Numbered from the stretch's first letter, positions 7,559-17,947 are shown. The stretch: DNA of 64,000 nucleotides from Polaromonas sp. C04 (GCF_002002705.1 NZ_MUNS01000037.1:51493-115492), one strand, 5' to 3'. Translations and numbers: made by a program. The notes: generated by a model not told the origin, from the sequence alone.

Positions 7559-8944
7559 TTATTGCGCGCTGGCTTGCTGCACCGACGCGGCGGCCGCCAA
7601 TTGCAGCCGCATCGACGCAGCCAGGCGGTCGAACGCCGGCCTGGCGGCAGCCGACAGCGGGGCCGTATCGCTTTGCTGGGCAATCGCGACCGGATCCTCA
7701 TAGGCGCCGTTGACGCGGTATTCGAAGTGCAGATGCGGGCCGGTGGCCCAGCCGGTTTGGCCGATGCGGCCGATGTTCTGGCCCTGACTCACGCGCTCGC
7801 CCTTTTTCACGTTGATCTGGCTCAGGTGCGCATACACGGTGGTGTGGCTGCCGTCCGGGCCGGGCCGGTGCAGCACGTACACCACATTGCCGTAGCCGTT
7901 TTGTACGCCGGCGAATTCCACCACGCCGTCGGCGACCGTGCGCACGGGCGTGCCGATCGGGCCTGCATAGTCCACGCCGAGGTGCTTCTTCCAGATGTGC
8001 AGGATCGGGTGGTAGCGCATGCTGAAGCCGCTGGTGATGTGCGTGAACTCCACCGGCGACTTCAGGTAGGCGTGGTGCAGGCTGCGGCCGTCCAGCGTGT
8101 AGTAGCTGCCCTTGTTTGCCGCACCAGTGGCCGTGGGATCCTGGAACCACATGGCCTGGAACTCTTTGCCCTTGTTGACAAAATCGGCGCTCAGCACGCG
8201 GCCGGTGACGTTCGCGCCGGAGATGGGCTCGCCGTCGGCCTCCAGCGTTTGATAAACCACCGAGAAACGGTCACCCTTGTGCAGGCCGCCGTGAAAGTCG
8301 ATATCGCCCGAGAAAATATCGACCATCTGCGAAATCACGCCGTCGGGAATGCGGGCGGCATCGGCGGCTTCGACCAGCGTGGAGTTGATGGTGCCGCTGC
8401 CGAGCCGGGTGGAGGCGCTCAAGGGGGCCGTCTCGACGCGCGAGCTGAAGCCTTGCGCCGTTTTTTCGATCACCAGCCGTTGAAAATTGCCGCTGGTGTC
8501 GGTGGTCCAGCGCGCCGTGAGCTTGAGCAGTTCATGGGTGTCGCTGGCTTCTGCCGAGACCGAGCGGCCGGCGCGGCCCAGCAAGCCCTGGCGGGCCGTT
8601 GCGTCTTTGCGAATGAAGGCCGCGGCGCCGGCGTCCGCGATACCGAGACGCTTGAGCAGGGCGTCGGCGCTGTCGCTGGAGCGCGTGGTGTCGGAGCGGA
8701 ACAGCCGGAAGTGATGAAGATCCAGCGCATCGGCCTGTTCCGTCGGGGGCGCCGCCAGCGGCTGCACGGCCTCCAGCACCTGGCGCGTGGGCAGGTCCGA
8801 CGGGTCGGGGCCAAACGAGGCCACGGCGAACGCGCCGCCGCCGCCGCCCAGCATGAACGCGGCGACAACGGCACTGACCCGTTTGGGGTGACGATGAATC
8901 AGGCTGGCAAGAACATTCCCGATGGCAAGTAGACGGTTATTCAA
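7559..8944 (-). CDS. M23 family peptidoglycan endopeptidase, MepM-like
   Basis: Predicted murein DD-endopeptidase. Near the C-terminus are the metal-binding residues of M23/LytM: HLGVDYAGPIGTPV (HxxxD) and the catalytic HLHFEYR motif. A single N-terminal anchor (SAVVAAFMLGGGGGAFAVASF) suggests export with the bulk in the periplasm, followed by an OapA/LysM-like linker region. The open frame extends to an ATG at 9121, but the first 59 residues are not family-like; I favour TTG at 8944 (GGGAAACG upstream, 461 aa, start MNNRLLAIGNVLASLIHRH). It is divergent from tyrS and upstream of anmK, an order I recall as conserved in Burkholderiales. The exact start is uncertain. Confidence 0.88.
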   Translation of the reverse strand: MNNRLLAIGNVLASLIHRHPKRVSAVVAAFMLGGGGGAFAVASFGPDPSDLPTRQVLEAVQPLAAPPTEQADALDLHHFRLFRSDTTRSSDSADALLKRLGIADAGAAAFIRKDATARQGLLGRAGRSVSAEASDTHELLKLTARWTTDTSGNFQRLVIEKTAQGFSSRVETAPLSASTRLGSGTINSTLVEAADAARIPDGVISQMVDIFSGDIDFHGGLHKGDRFSVVYQTLEADGEPISGANVTGRVLSADFVNKGKEFQAMWFQDPTATGAANKGSYYTLDGRSLHHAYLKSPVEFTHITSGFSMRYHPILHIWKKHLGVDYAGPIGTPVRTVADGVVEFAGVQNGYGNVVYVLHRPGPDGSHTTVYAHLSQINVKKGERVSQGQNIGRIGQTGWATGPHLHFEYRVNGAYEDPVAIAQQSDTAPLSAAARPAFDRLAASMRLQLAAAASVQQASAQ

Positions 8945-9174
8945 AAGAACGTTTCCCAATGACGAATCAGCGTTGTCGCGACGCTTGCGGTTTTGGCTGG
9001 CAGTTGCCGAAACGGGCAAAAAGCGCGCGCCGCTTAAAATCAGGCGCAGGACTGGGGCCGAATCCTTCGGCGGCAGTCGTATAAAAATGTCAAGAATCCA
9101 AAGTTCTGTGTGTTTCCCCACAGACAGCCGCCGATTATATCGATCGCAGTCATGAAGATGTCAAAAATTCCCTT

Positions 9175-10419
9175 ATGAATCAAGCCTTAAGTACTACATT
9201 CCCAGTTACCGACCATGTAAAGAATGCGCTGGCTGTGAGTTTGCGGGGCTGCGACGAATTGATCCCGCAAGACGAATGGGTGGCCAAGCTGGCGCGCTCG
9301 CAGGCGACCCAGGTGCCGCTGCGGATCAAGCTGGGACTGGATCCGACGGCCCCCGACATCCACATCGGACACACCGTGGTGCTGAACAAGATGCGCCAAT
9401 TGCAGGACCTCGGGCACACGGTGATTTTCCTGATTGGCGACTTCACCACCATGATCGGCGACCCGTCGGGGCGCAACACCACGCGCCCGCCGCTCACGCG
9501 CGAGCAGATCGAAGCCAACGCCCAGACTTATTACAAACAGGCCAGCCTGGTGCTGGATCCGGCCAGGACCGAGATCCGCTACAACAGCGAATGGAGTGAC
9601 CCGCTAGGCGCGCGCGGCATGATCCAGCTGGCGGCGAAATACACCGTTGCGCGCATGATGGAGCGAGATGACTTCAATAAACGCTTCAAAGAAGGGCGTT
9701 CGATCAGCGTTCACGAATTTCTGTACCCCCTGATGCAGGGCTACGACAGCGTGGCGCTCAAGGCCGACCTGGAGCTTGGCGGCACCGACCAGAAGTTCAA
9801 TCTGCTGGTCGGACGCCATCTGCAGCAGGAATACGGGCAGGAGCCGCAGTGCATCCTGACCATGCCGCTGCTCGAAGGGCTGGACGGCGTCGAGAAAATG
9901 TCCAAGTCCAAGAACAACTACATCGGCATTTCCGAAGATCCCAACACCATGTTCGCCAAGGTGTTGAGCATTTCCGACGTGCTCATGTGGCGCTGGTACA
10001 CGTTGCTGAGCTTCAAGAGCGAGGCCGAGATTGCAGCCCTGAAGGCCGAAGTCGAGGCCGGCCGCAATCCGAAAGATGCCAAGGTGCTGCTGGCGCGGGA
10101 AATCACCACGCGGTTCCACAGCGCGCAGGCGGCCGACGCGGCCGAGCAGGACTTCATGAACCGCAGCAAGGGCGGCGTGCCCGACGAGATTGCCGAAGTC
10201 ACGTTGCCGCTGGGTGCGGGCGGCGCCGCGGTCGGTATCGGGGCCCTGCTCAAGATGGCCGGGCTGGCCGCCTCCAGCGGCGAGGGCAACCGCCTGATCG
10301 AGGGCGGCGGCGTGCGCGTGGACTCCAGCGTGGTCAGCGACAAGGGGCTCAAGCTCAGCGCCGGCACCTATGTGGTGCAGGTCGGCAAGCGCAAGTTCGC
10401 GCGGGTGACGCTGGCGTAG
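9175..10419 (+). CDS. tyrS: Tyrosine--tRNA ligase
   Basis: Class I aminoacyl-tRNA synthetase charging tRNA-Tyr. 414 aa. The HIGH signature is at residues 63-66 ([10 protein letters not shown]) and KMSKS at 241-245. [13 protein letters not shown] is the Tyr-specific substrate-binding stretch, and a C-terminal S4-like RNA-binding domain ends the protein ([20 protein letters not shown]). It belongs to the shorter TyrZ-like class of about 400 aa. The start ATG at 9175 has no strong Shine-Dalgarno. It is divergent from the M23 peptidase gene and convergent with the EamA gene. Confidence 0.96.
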   Translation: MNQALSTTFPVTDHVKNALAVSLRGCDELIPQDEWVAKLARSQATQVPLRIKLGLDPTAPDIHIGHTVVLNKMRQLQDLGHTVIFLIGDFTTMIGDPSGRNTTRPPLTREQIEANAQTYYKQASLVLDPARTEIRYNSEWSDPLGARGMIQLAAKYTVARMMERDDFNKRFKEGRSISVHEFLYPLMQGYDSVALKADLELGGTDQKFNLLVGRHLQQEYGQEPQCILTMPLLEGLDGVEKMSKSKNNYIGISEDPNTMFAKVLSISDVLMWRWYTLLSFKSEAEIAALKAEVEAGRNPKDAKVLLAREITTRFHSAQAADAAEQDFMNRSKGGVPDEIAEVTLPLGAGGAAVGIGALLKMAGLAASSGEGNRLIEGGGVRVDSSVVSDKGLKLSAGTYVVQVGKRKFARVTLA

Positions 10420-10424
10420 CCAGT

Positions 10425-11372
10425 TCAGGCTCTGGTGCGCGGCTGCCGGCAGACCAGCGCCACGCCGGCGCAGGTGACGGCAATGCCGATGGCGCTGAGC
10501 CAGCTCGGCACCTCGCCGAACATCAGCCATTCCAGCAGCACCGCGACGATCGGGGTCAGGTAGAACAGGCTGGTGACGCGCGTGGCGTGACCGTGGCGCA
10601 TCAGCAGGTGCAGGGCATTCACCGCGAGGATCGAGGCCAGCACCACCAGAAACAGGATGGAAAACAGCAGCGGCCAGCGCCAGCGCACCACGAAACCCTC
10701 GACCGTCCAGGCCAGTGGCGCCAGCACCAGCAGCGACGCGACAAACTGGATCAGGCTGGCGCTGCGCAGATCCACCGCGCTGCAAAAGGCGCGCTGGTAC
10801 AGCGTGCCGGCCGTGATCGCGGCCAGCGAGATGCCCACGGCCAGCAGGCTGACCCATGACACCGCTTCCACGTTGACCTTGTGCCAGACCACCAGCGCCA
10901 CCCCCGCCAGCCCCAGCGCCACGCCCAGCCATTGAGGCGGGCTCAGGCGCTGGTGCAGCACCTGGTGCGCGAACACGGCGGTGAGCAGCGGCTGGGTCGC
11001 CAGGATCAGCGCCACGATGCCGGCCGAGATGCCGAGGTACTGCGCGTAGTGGCTGCCGCCCAGGTTGATCGCGTGCATCAGCAGTCCGGCCACACAGATG
11101 TGGAAGAATTCGCGCCGGCTGGCGGGCCACGCGGGGCGCGCCAGCGCCAGCCAGGGCAGCAGGCACACCACGCCCACGAGATAGCGCAGCGTGAGGAAGG
11201 TGAACGGCGCGGCGTACTGGATGCCGATTTTGGTCGCCAGAAAGCCGGAGCCCCAGACGATCACGAAATACCAGGCCAGCAGCGTATCGAAGCGCGCGTC
11301 CGTGCCGGTGTGGGCGGTCTCGCCAGTGCGCGCGGTGGCGGGGTCGATCGCGGAGGTGGGGACAGACATCAA
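10425..11372 (-). CDS. EamA-family (DMT superfamily) transporter
   Basis: Inner-membrane permease with two EamA repeats and about ten predicted helices in 315 aa. The first repeat spans WYFVIVWGSGFLATKIG to about residue 150, the second runs to SWLSAIGIAVTCAGVALVC. The family exports metabolites such as amino acids or their derivatives; nothing here identifies the substrate. The start could be 11372 or 11369 (MMSV). It lies 5 bp from the tyrS stop, convergent, and 100 bp from the divergent CDF gene. Confidence 0.88.
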   Translation of the reverse strand: MMSVPTSAIDPATARTGETAHTGTDARFDTLLAWYFVIVWGSGFLATKIGIQYAAPFTFLTLRYLVGVVCLLPWLALARPAWPASRREFFHICVAGLLMHAINLGGSHYAQYLGISAGIVALILATQPLLTAVFAHQVLHQRLSPPQWLGVALGLAGVALVVWHKVNVEAVSWVSLLAVGISLAAITAGTLYQRAFCSAVDLRSASLIQFVASLLVLAPLAWTVEGFVVRWRWPLLFSILFLVVLASILAVNALHLLMRHGHATRVTSLFYLTPIVAVLLEWLMFGEVPSWLSAIGIAVTCAGVALVCRQPRTRA

Positions 11373-11471
11373 AAGGGTCGTTGCGGGAAAGCCAACAGGC
11401 CCGATTGTGGCGTGGCCGGCAGACGGTGTCTGCGCGCCAGTGACGCAAGCGCTCCCTGGCTGTTGTGCACA

Positions 11472-12416
11472 ATGGCGCCCATGCCGAACGCCGCCGCCCC
11501 ACGCTCACTGCCTTCGCCGCGCACGCTCCTGTGGGTGTCCGTGGGCGTTGCCGTCATCACCATCGTGCTCAAGACGCTGGCCTGGTACGTGACCGATTCC
11601 GTGGGGCTGCTGTCGGACGCAATGGAGTCGTTCGTGAACCTGGCCAGCGCGATTTTCGCGCTGATGATGGTCACCATCGCCCAGCGCCCGGCCGACCACG
11701 ACCATCCCTACGGGCACTACAAGGCCGAGTATTTTTCGTCCGGCTTCGAAGGCATCCTGATCGTCGGTGCCGCGGTCGGCATCATCTGGGCCGCGGCCCA
11801 CCGCCTGGCCGACCCGCAGCCGCTGCAGCAACTGGGCTGGGGCCTGGTGCTGGCGGTGCTGAGCTCGGCGCTCAATGGCGTGCTGGCGCGGGCCATGTTC
11901 CGCGCCGCCAGAGAGCACCGCTCGATGGCGCTGGAGGCCGATGCCCGGCACCTGGTCACCGATGTCTGGACCTCGGTGGGCGTGGTCGTCGGCATCGGCG
12001 CGGTGGCGCTCACGGGCTGGCTCTGGCTCGATGCGCTGGTGGCGATCGGCGTCGCGCTGAACATCCTGCGCGAGGGCGGCCACCTGATCTGGCGCTCCTC
12101 GCAGGGCCTGATGGACGAGGCCGTGGAACCCGACGTGCTGGCCGAGATCGAGAACACGCTGGCCGGCTTTGCGCACCGGCGCGGGGAGATCAGCATCATC
12201 CGCTTCGACCACATCACCACGCGCCGTTCCGGCCAGCGCCGCTTTGTCGACCTGCACATGCACATGCCGGCGAGTTGGACGCTGGGCCGCGCTGCGGCCG
12301 TGCGCGGCAGCGTCGAGCAGGCGCTGATGAGCGCTGTGCCCGGCCTGCGCGCCACCATCCAGCTGCTGCCCAGCGACGTGGAAGCGCACTTCGATGACCA
12401 GAAGGACCTGATTTGA
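11472..12416 (+). CDS. Cation diffusion facilitator (CDF) metal exporter
   Basis: 314 aa. Six-helix membrane domain with the CDF metal site visible: [15 protein letters not shown] on TM2 and [14 protein letters not shown] (HxxxD) on TM5, then a cytosolic ferredoxin-like domain ([25 protein letters not shown]). Such proteins export Zn2+, Fe2+ or related divalent ions in exchange for protons. [14 protein letters not shown] loop follows TM3. The start is 11472 or 11481 (MAPMPNA). Its TGA overlaps the TTG start of dtd by four bases, so the two genes are translationally coupled, although their functions look unrelated. Confidence 0.9.
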   Translation: MAPMPNAAAPRSLPSPRTLLWVSVGVAVITIVLKTLAWYVTDSVGLLSDAMESFVNLASAIFALMMVTIAQRPADHDHPYGHYKAEYFSSGFEGILIVGAAVGIIWAAAHRLADPQPLQQLGWGLVLAVLSSALNGVLARAMFRAAREHRSMALEADARHLVTDVWTSVGVVVGIGAVALTGWLWLDALVAIGVALNILREGGHLIWRSSQGLMDEAVEPDVLAEIENTLAGFAHRRGEISIIRFDHITTRRSGQRRFVDLHMHMPASWTLGRAAAVRGSVEQALMSAVPGLRATIQLLPSDVEAHFDDQKDLI

Positions 12417-12883
12417 TCGCCCTGATCCAGCGCGTGAGCCAGGCCCGCGTCGTAATCGACGGCCAGACCGTGGGCCAGATCGGCGCCGGGCTGCTGGTGC
12501 TGGTCTGCGCCGAGCGCGGCGACGGCCAGGCGCAGGCCGACAAGCTGCTGGACAAGATCCTCAAGCTGCGCATCTTCGGCGACGACGCGGGCAAGATGAA
12601 CCGCAGCGTGCAGGACCTGGACGGCCGCGGCAGCGCGGGCGGCCTGCTGCTGGTGAGCCAGTTCACGCTGGCGGCCGACACTGCCAGCGGCAACCGGCCC
12701 GGCTTCAGCAACGCGGCGCCCCCCGGCGAAGGCCGCCGCCTGTACGACTATTTTGTGGCCCGGGCGCGCGCCGCGCATGCCGTGGTACAGACCGGGCAGT
12801 TTGGCGCCGACATGCAGGTGCACCTGGTCAACGACGGGCCGGTGACGATTCCGCTGCGCATCGCGCCGACCGGCGTGCCCTGA
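12413..12883 (+). CDS. dtd: D-aminoacyl-tRNA deacylase
   Basis: Dtd hydrolyses D-aminoacyl-tRNA and proofreads glycyl-tRNA-Ala. 156 aa. Hallmarks: N-terminal [11 protein letters not shown], the SQFTLAADT nucleophile-region motif near residue 82, and the C-terminal [10 protein letters not shown], equivalent to the cross-subunit Gly-cisPro loop family motif NxGPVT. The start is TTG at 12413, overlapping the CDF stop (TTGA); no ATG is available at the conserved N-terminus, which begins Met-Ile-Ala-Leu. Confidence 0.95.
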   Translation: MIALIQRVSQARVVIDGQTVGQIGAGLLVLVCAERGDGQAQADKLLDKILKLRIFGDDAGKMNRSVQDLDGRGSAGGLLLVSQFTLAADTASGNRPGFSNAAPPGEGRRLYDYFVARARAAHAVVQTGQFGADMQVHLVNDGPVTIPLRIAPTGVP

Positions 12884-12923
12884 GTCGCGGCCCCGGCGCA
12901 CGCGCACCCCGCGGCGCGTCGCG

Positions 12924-13664
12924 TCAGGGGTAATAAAAGAAGATCGCCGTCATGATCAAGCCGGTTGCCACGATGCCGGCGCGCATCCATGGGGCGGGAA
13001 TGCGCCGCGCCGCGCGCGCACCGACATAGCCACCGGCGGTGGCGGCGACCATCATCAGCAGCGCCTGCGGCCACTGCACCACGCCACCCGCCGCGTAGAT
13101 GATGACGGCGATGGCGGTCAGCAGCGCAGAGACCACGTTCTTCAGCCCGTTCATCGCGTTCAGGCTGGTTTGCCCCAGCAGGCCGAACAGCGCCAGCAGC
13201 AGGATGCCCAGGCCGCCATTGAAGTAGCCGCCGTAAGCCGCGACCCCCAGCACACCGGCGGCGGCCTTCAGCGGCGACGCGGCGTGCCCCGTGGCGAGCC
13301 CACGCAGGCGTGGGCCGAACGCAAACAGGGCAGTGGCCAGCAGCAGCAGCCAGGGCACGATGCGCCGGAACAGGGTGTCCGGCGTGACCAGCAGCAGCCC
13401 CGCGCCCGCCGCGCCGCCCAGCAGCGACAGCACGACCAGCCGGCGCATCGACAGCCCCGGCGGCGCCTGCGTGTCTTCGCGAAAGCCCCAGGCGCCGGCG
13501 ACGTAGCCAGGCAGCAGGGCGACCGTGCCGGTCGCATTCGCGACCACCGAAGGAACGCCGGTAAACACCAGCGCCGGCAGCGTCAGGAAGCTGCCGCCGC
13601 CGGCCACGGAATTCAGGGCGCCGGCCACGAAGGCTGCGACCAGCAACAGGGTGATGTCGAACAT
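12924..13664 (-). CDS. TauE/SafE family membrane permease
   Basis: 246-aa integral membrane protein with about eight hydrophobic helices and two half-repeats. Family signatures are FVAGALNSVAGGGSFLTLPALVF at the N-terminus (GGG-S/T motif) and GGYFNGGLGILLLALFGLLG at mid-length. TauE/SafE proteins export sulfite, sulfoacetate or other organosulfur anions, but genes of this type are often of unknown specificity. It lies downstream of ybeY on the same strand (48-nt gap), at the end of a phoH-ybeY unit. Confidence 0.88.
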   Translation of the reverse strand: MFDITLLLVAAFVAGALNSVAGGGSFLTLPALVFTGVPSVVANATGTVALLPGYVAGAWGFREDTQAPPGLSMRRLVVLSLLGGAAGAGLLLVTPDTLFRRIVPWLLLLATALFAFGPRLRGLATGHAASPLKAAAGVLGVAAYGGYFNGGLGILLLALFGLLGQTSLNAMNGLKNVVSALLTAIAVIIYAAGGVVQWPQALLMMVAATAGGYVGARAARRIPAPWMRAGIVATGLIMTAIFFYYP

Positions 13665-13712
13665 GGTTTTTCTTGCAGGGGTACCGGCGCGATGGGCGCG
13701 GCGGCGTTTCCG

Positions 13713-14168
13713 TCAGGCGTAGGGGTTGGCGAAACCCAGCCCGGCCAGGACCTCGACCTCGCGCGCCTCCATCGCGGCTGCGTCCGCCTCGCCGGTCTCG
13801 TGGTCCCAGCCCTGCGCATGCAGCGTGCCGTGCACCAGCAGGTGCGCGTAGTGGGCCTGCAGCGTCTTGCGCTGTTCGCGCGCTTCCTTTGCGACGACGG
13901 GGGCGCATAGCACCAGGTCGGCACTCACGACCGGTTCCTGCGTGTAGTCAAAGGTCAGCACATTGGTCGCGTAGTCCTTGTGGCGGTAGTCGCGGTTCAG
14001 CGTCTGGCCTTCCTCGGCGTCCACGATGCGCACCGTGATCTCGGCGTCATTGTCCAGCGCATGGCGAATCCAGCGCGCCACCTGATGCCGGGGCAGGGCA
14101 GCGCGATGCGTGGCGGCATCGGCAAAGCGGGCGAATTGCAGCGACAGCTGCAGCGTGTTCAAAGGCAT
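13713..14168 (-). CDS. ybeY: Endoribonuclease YbeY
   Basis: Single-strand endoribonuclease for 16S rRNA 3' maturation and ribosome quality control. 151 aa. Zn ligands are in [11 protein letters not shown] (His113, His117, His123). The conserved segments [31 protein letters not shown] are present. It lies downstream of the PhoH-like ATPase gene, the universal phoH-ybeY pairing. The 65-bp gap between the two carries a GCTA-hairpin element (14193-14233). Confidence 0.96.
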   Translation of the reverse strand: MPLNTLQLSLQFARFADAATHRAALPRHQVARWIRHALDNDAEITVRIVDAEEGQTLNRDYRHKDYATNVLTFDYTQEPVVSADLVLCAPVVAKEAREQRKTLQAHYAHLLVHGTLHAQGWDHETGEADAAAMEAREVEVLAGLGFANPYA

Positions 14169-14192
14169 GGGTTAACAGTCAAACCGGCCTGC

Positions 14193-14233
14193 AGCCCATA
14201 TGAGGTATCGGCAGGTAGCTATTATTTTCATAG
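14193..14233 (+). repeat. GCTA-hairpin dispersed element, copy 4 (phoH-ybeY gap)
   Basis: Plus strand: AGCCCATATGAGG arm, GCAGGTAGCTATTATTTTCATAG hairpin arm broken after the AT core. It sits in the short gap inside a probable operon and abuts the phoH stop codon (14234-14236). Confidence 0.7.
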
Positions 14234-15226
14234 TTAAATCGATTTCTTGCGCGTGCGCACGGCGGCCTTGGGTGGCGGCGCGTCCTGGCGGTCCGACTGC
14301 CCGCGCGCATCGTAAGCGTCCACGATGCGCGCCACCAGCGGGTGCCGCACCACGTCGGCGCTGGTGAGCCGCGTGATCGCGATGCCCTTGACGCGTTTGA
14401 GTACGCGCTCGGCGTCGATCAGGCCGCTGAGCTGGGTCTTGGGCAGGTCGATCTGGCTCACGTCGCCGGTCACCACGGCGCGCGCGCCGAAGCCGATGCG
14501 CGTCAGGAACATCTTCATCTGTTCGGGCGTGGTGTTCTGCGCCTCGTCCAGGATCACGAAGGCGTTGTTCAGCGTGCGCCCGCGCATGAAGGCCAGCGGC
14601 GCGATCTCCAGCGCGTTGCGCTCGAAGGCTTTTTGCACCTTGTCGAAACCCATCAGGTCGTACAGCGCGTCGTACAGGGGGCGCAGATACGGGTCGATCT
14701 TCTGGTTCAGGTCGCCGGGCAGGAAGCCGAGCCGCTCGCCGGCTTCTACGGCCGGGCGCGTCAGCACGATGCGCTGCACGGCGCTGCGCTCGAGCGCGTC
14801 CACCGCCATCGCCACGGCCAGATACGTCTTGCCGGTGCCGGCCGGCCCGATGCCGAAGGTGATGTCGTGGCTGGCCATGTTCTCCATGTAGACCGACTGG
14901 TTCGGCGTGCGCGCGCGCAGGTCGGCGCGCCGGGTGTGCAGCACCAGGCTGCCGTCGCCGGACTCCGCCATGGCCGAATCGCCGGCCAGCATCAGCTGCA
15001 CCTTGTCGAGCGCGATCGGGCGCGCGGCCATCTCGTACAGCGCCTGCAGCATTTCCATGGCGCGGGTGGCCTTCGCCTTGGGGCCGTCGACCTTGAACTG
15101 CTCGTGGCGGTGCGCGATGCTGACCTGCAGCGCCGCCTCGATGGTGCGCAGGTGCTCGTCCATCGGTCCGCACAGGTGGCCCAAGCGCGTGTTGTTGGGC
15201 GGCGAGAAGGTGTGTCTGAGAATCAA
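14234..15226 (-). CDS. phoH: PhoH-like ATPase (YbeZ type)
   Basis: 330 aa. Walker A GPAGTGKT is at residues 127-134 and Walker B/DEAQ is in FVILDEAQNTTPEQMK. The N-terminal KH-like region contains FKVDGPKAKATRAMEMLQ, and GDVSQIDLPKTQLSGL is the sensor region. YbeZ-type proteins act with YbeY in rRNA processing and bind RNA. It is the first gene of the minus-strand phoH-ybeY-TauE unit and is divergent from ruvA across 65 bp. Confidence 0.94.
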   Translation of the reverse strand: MILRHTFSPPNNTRLGHLCGPMDEHLRTIEAALQVSIAHRHEQFKVDGPKAKATRAMEMLQALYEMAARPIALDKVQLMLAGDSAMAESGDGSLVLHTRRADLRARTPNQSVYMENMASHDITFGIGPAGTGKTYLAVAMAVDALERSAVQRIVLTRPAVEAGERLGFLPGDLNQKIDPYLRPLYDALYDLMGFDKVQKAFERNALEIAPLAFMRGRTLNNAFVILDEAQNTTPEQMKMFLTRIGFGARAVVTGDVSQIDLPKTQLSGLIDAERVLKRVKGIAITRLTSADVVRHPLVARIVDAYDARGQSDRQDAPPPKAAVRTRKKSI

Positions 15227-15291
15227 GCTGATAATTCCGGTGAATCAGGACGAGGCGAAACCCCAATGATAGGCAACAAAGCAGGCAACCC

Positions 15292-15864
15292 ATGATCGGC
15301 AAGCTCACCGGAACGCTCAGCGACAAGAATCCGCCCGAACTCGTGGTGGACTGCCACGGCGTCGGCTACGAGGTGAACGTGCCCATGAGCACCTTCTACA
15401 ACCTGCCCGCCCTGGGCGAAAAAGTCACGCTGCTGACGCATTTTGTGGTGCGCGAGGACGCGCAAATCCTGTACGGTTTTGGCACGCACCCCGAGCGCGC
15501 GGCGTTTCGCCAGCTCATCAAGATCTCGGGCGTGGGGCCGCGCACGGCGCTCAGCGTGCTCAGCGGCATGAGCGTGGCCGAGCTGGCGCAGGCCGTCACG
15601 CGCCAGGAGGCGGGCCGCATCATCAAGGTGCCCGGCATCGGCAAGAAGACCGCGGAGCGGCTGCTGCTGGAGCTCAAGGGCAAGCTCGGCGCCGACATCG
15701 GCGTGCCGGCGAGCGTGACCAGCGACGCGCAGTCCGACATCCTGCAGGCGCTGGTGGCGCTGGGCTACAGCGAGCGCGACGCGGCGCTGGCGCTGAAGGC
15801 CCTGCCACTTGACGTGGGCGTCAGTGACGGCATCAAGCTGGCGCTCAAGGCGCTGGCGAAATAA
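15292..15864 (+). CDS. ruvA: Holliday junction DNA helicase subunit RuvA
   Basis: 190 aa. RuvA tetramers bind the four-way junction and load RuvB. Domain I (OB fold) starts MIGKLTGTL; domain II has tandem helix-hairpin-helix motifs at [18 protein letters not shown] and [20 protein letters not shown]; domain III, the RuvB-binding UBA-like end, is [19 protein letters not shown]. ruvB follows 8 nt downstream, a typical ruvAB operon; ruvC is not in the window. Confidence 0.97.
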   Translation: MIGKLTGTLSDKNPPELVVDCHGVGYEVNVPMSTFYNLPALGEKVTLLTHFVVREDAQILYGFGTHPERAAFRQLIKISGVGPRTALSVLSGMSVAELAQAVTRQEAGRIIKVPGIGKKTAERLLLELKGKLGADIGVPASVTSDAQSDILQALVALGYSERDAALALKALPLDVGVSDGIKLALKALAK

Positions 15865-15872
15865 TCCGGCGT

Positions 15873-16931
15873 ATGAGTATCCAGACCGACGACTTCCAGA
15901 TGCCACCACCGCAGCGCGTGGTGTCTGCCGCGCCTGCCTCGCCGGGTGAGGAGGCGATCGAGCGCGCGCTGCGGCCCAAGCTGTTCGACGAGTACGTGGG
16001 CCAGGCCAAGGTGCGCGAACAGCTCGAGATTTTCATCGGCGCGGCGAAGATGCGCGGCGAGGCGCTGGACCACGTGCTGCTGTTCGGGCCGCCCGGGCTG
16101 GGCAAGACCACGCTGTCCCACATCATCGCGCACGAGCTTGGCGTGAACCTGCGCCAGACCTCGGGCCCGGTGCTGGAAAAGCCCAAGGACCTGGCGGCGC
16201 TGCTGACCAACCTCGAGAAGAACGACGTGCTGTTCATCGACGAGATCCACCGCCTGTCCCCGGTGGTCGAAGAGATTTTGTACCCCGCGCTGGAGGACTA
16301 CCAGATCGACATCATGATCGGCGAAGGCCCGGCCGCGCGCTCCATCAAGCTGGACCTGCAGCCGTTCACGCTGGTCGGCGCGACCACGCGCGCGGGCATG
16401 CTGACGAACCCGCTGCGCGACCGCTTCGGCATCGTGTCGCGGCTGGAGTTCTACACACCCGAGGAACTGGCGCGCATCGTGCGGCGCAGCGCCGGCCTGC
16501 TGAATGTCGCGACCGATGAGGGTGGCGGCTTCGAGATCGCGCGCCGCTCGCGCGGCACGCCGCGCATTGCCAATCGGCTCTTGCGCCGGGTGCGCGACTA
16601 CGCCGACGTGAAGGGCTCGGGGCGGATCACGCTCGACATTGCCAACAAGGCGCTGGCCATGCTCGACGTGGACCCGCAGGGTTTCGACGTGATGGACCGC
16701 AAGCTGCTGGAGGCCGTGATCCACCGCTTCGACGGCGGCCCGGTCGGGCTCGACAACATTGCGGCCAGCATTGGCGAGGAACGCGACACGATCGAGGACG
16801 TGATCGAGCCCTACCTGATCCAGCAGGGCTACCTGCAGCGCACGCCGCGCGGGCGCATCGCCACGCTGGCCGCATACCGGCACCTGGGCGTCACGCCGCC
16901 AAGCCACAGCGACGGCCTGTTTGCCGAGTGA
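15873..16931 (+). CDS. ruvB: Holliday junction DNA helicase RuvB
   Basis: AAA+ motor for branch migration. 352 aa. Walker A GPPGLGKT (72-79), Walker [10 protein letters not shown], arginine finger region [16 protein letters not shown], and the C-terminal winged helix containing [26 protein letters not shown]. The N-terminal [11 protein letters not shown] is canonical. Second gene of ruvAB; convergent with the crotonase gene. Confidence 0.98.
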   Translation: MSIQTDDFQMPPPQRVVSAAPASPGEEAIERALRPKLFDEYVGQAKVREQLEIFIGAAKMRGEALDHVLLFGPPGLGKTTLSHIIAHELGVNLRQTSGPVLEKPKDLAALLTNLEKNDVLFIDEIHRLSPVVEEILYPALEDYQIDIMIGEGPAARSIKLDLQPFTLVGATTRAGMLTNPLRDRFGIVSRLEFYTPEELARIVRRSAGLLNVATDEGGGFEIARRSRGTPRIANRLLRRVRDYADVKGSGRITLDIANKALAMLDVDPQGFDVMDRKLLEAVIHRFDGGPVGLDNIAASIGEERDTIEDVIEPYLIQQGYLQRTPRGRIATLAAYRHLGVTPPSHSDGLFAE

Positions 16932-16965
16932 AATTGGTTGCGGTTGAGCTTGCCGGCGGCTCGGG

Positions 16966-17742
16966 TCAGCCGCTGAACTTGCCGTGCCGGCCCGCGCCTT
17001 GCGCAAAGCGGGCGGCGCCGGCCTCGCCTTCGGTGAACACCATCGGCGTGCCCTGCGCGCCTTCGCGGCGCAAGGCTTCGGCCAGCGACAGGTCCCACTG
17101 CTCGTAGGCGGAACGGCGATCGGCCAGCATGCACTGCTGCGGAAACGCCGCGATCTGGCGCGCCAGTTCCTGCGCCGCCGCCAGCGCGCCGTCGTGCGGC
17201 GTGATGCGGTTCACCAGGCCCATCGCCAGCGCTTCCGGCGCCGGCACCGGGCGGCCGGTCAGGATCAGGTCGAGCGCGCGGCCCATGCCGATCACGCGCG
17301 GCAGCCGCACCGTGCCGCCGTCGATCAGCGGTACGCCCCAGCGGCGGCAAAAGACGCCGAAGATCGCGTCTTCATCAGCCACCCGCATGTCTGCCAGCAG
17401 GGCCAGCTCCAGCCCGCCGGCGACAGCGTGGCCATTGACAGCGGCGATCAGCGGTTTGTTCAAGGCCATGCGCGTCGGCCCCATCGGGCCGCCGCCGCCG
17501 CCCTCCATGTCGAGCTCATTGCGCAAGGCCGGGTCGGACACCGCGCCCAAATCCGCGCCAGCGCAAAAGTGGCCGCCCGCGCCGGTCAGGATGGCGACGT
17601 GCAGGGCATCGTCGCCCTGGAAGCGTTCGAACGCCGCGCGCAGCTCCGCGGCCATCGGGCCGTTGACGGCATTGCGCTTGTCCGGCCGGTTCATCGTGAT
17701 GGTGCACACGGCCGCGTCCAAGCTGAATGAAATGTGGTGCAT
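16966..17742 (-). CDS. Crotonase-superfamily protein (enoyl-CoA hydratase/isomerase)
   Basis: 258 aa. Oxyanion-hole segments HFCAGADLGAV and NGHAVAGGLELALLADMR are present. Aligned by eye to rat ECHS1, the first catalytic glutamate (Glu144 equivalent, GGLEL) is kept but the second (Glu164) position is occupied by Cys in FGVFCRRWGVPLIDGG. Hydratase activity is therefore not assured; a thioesterase, isomerase or other crotonase reaction is possible. The frame stays open far upstream, but the true start is 17742, where the family N-terminus MHHISFSLDAAVCTITMNRPDKRNAV begins after GGGGAAG. It is divergent from a TRAP transporter operon, hinting at a shared carboxylate substrate. Confidence 0.88.
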   Translation of the reverse strand: MHHISFSLDAAVCTITMNRPDKRNAVNGPMAAELRAAFERFQGDDALHVAILTGAGGHFCAGADLGAVSDPALRNELDMEGGGGGPMGPTRMALNKPLIAAVNGHAVAGGLELALLADMRVADEDAIFGVFCRRWGVPLIDGGTVRLPRVIGMGRALDLILTGRPVPAPEALAMGLVNRITPHDGALAAAQELARQIAAFPQQCMLADRRSAYEQWDLSLAEALRREGAQGTPMVFTEGEAGAARFAQGAGRHGKFSG

Positions 17743-17947
17743 GACTTCCCCTTTGCTGCGTTGAGCCTTGTGACCACCCGATGACAGCTGGCACGGGGCA
17801 GTGGCAGTGTCGCATGCATGCGGGGGATGGGGTATCAAGTTCCCGGGGCCGCCGAATAATCGTCTGCTAACATATGATCCGCTCGCGTTCGGCTGGTTCT
17901 GTTTCTGTGCCTGCATCGTGTGCAAATTAACCCGCAAAGGAACAAGC

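Noticed and set aside
8945..9121. N-terminal extension of the M23 peptidase to an ATG at 9121
   Set aside because: The 59 extra residues are not signal-like or family-like and would use up most of the tyrS promoter region; TTG at 8944 fits better.
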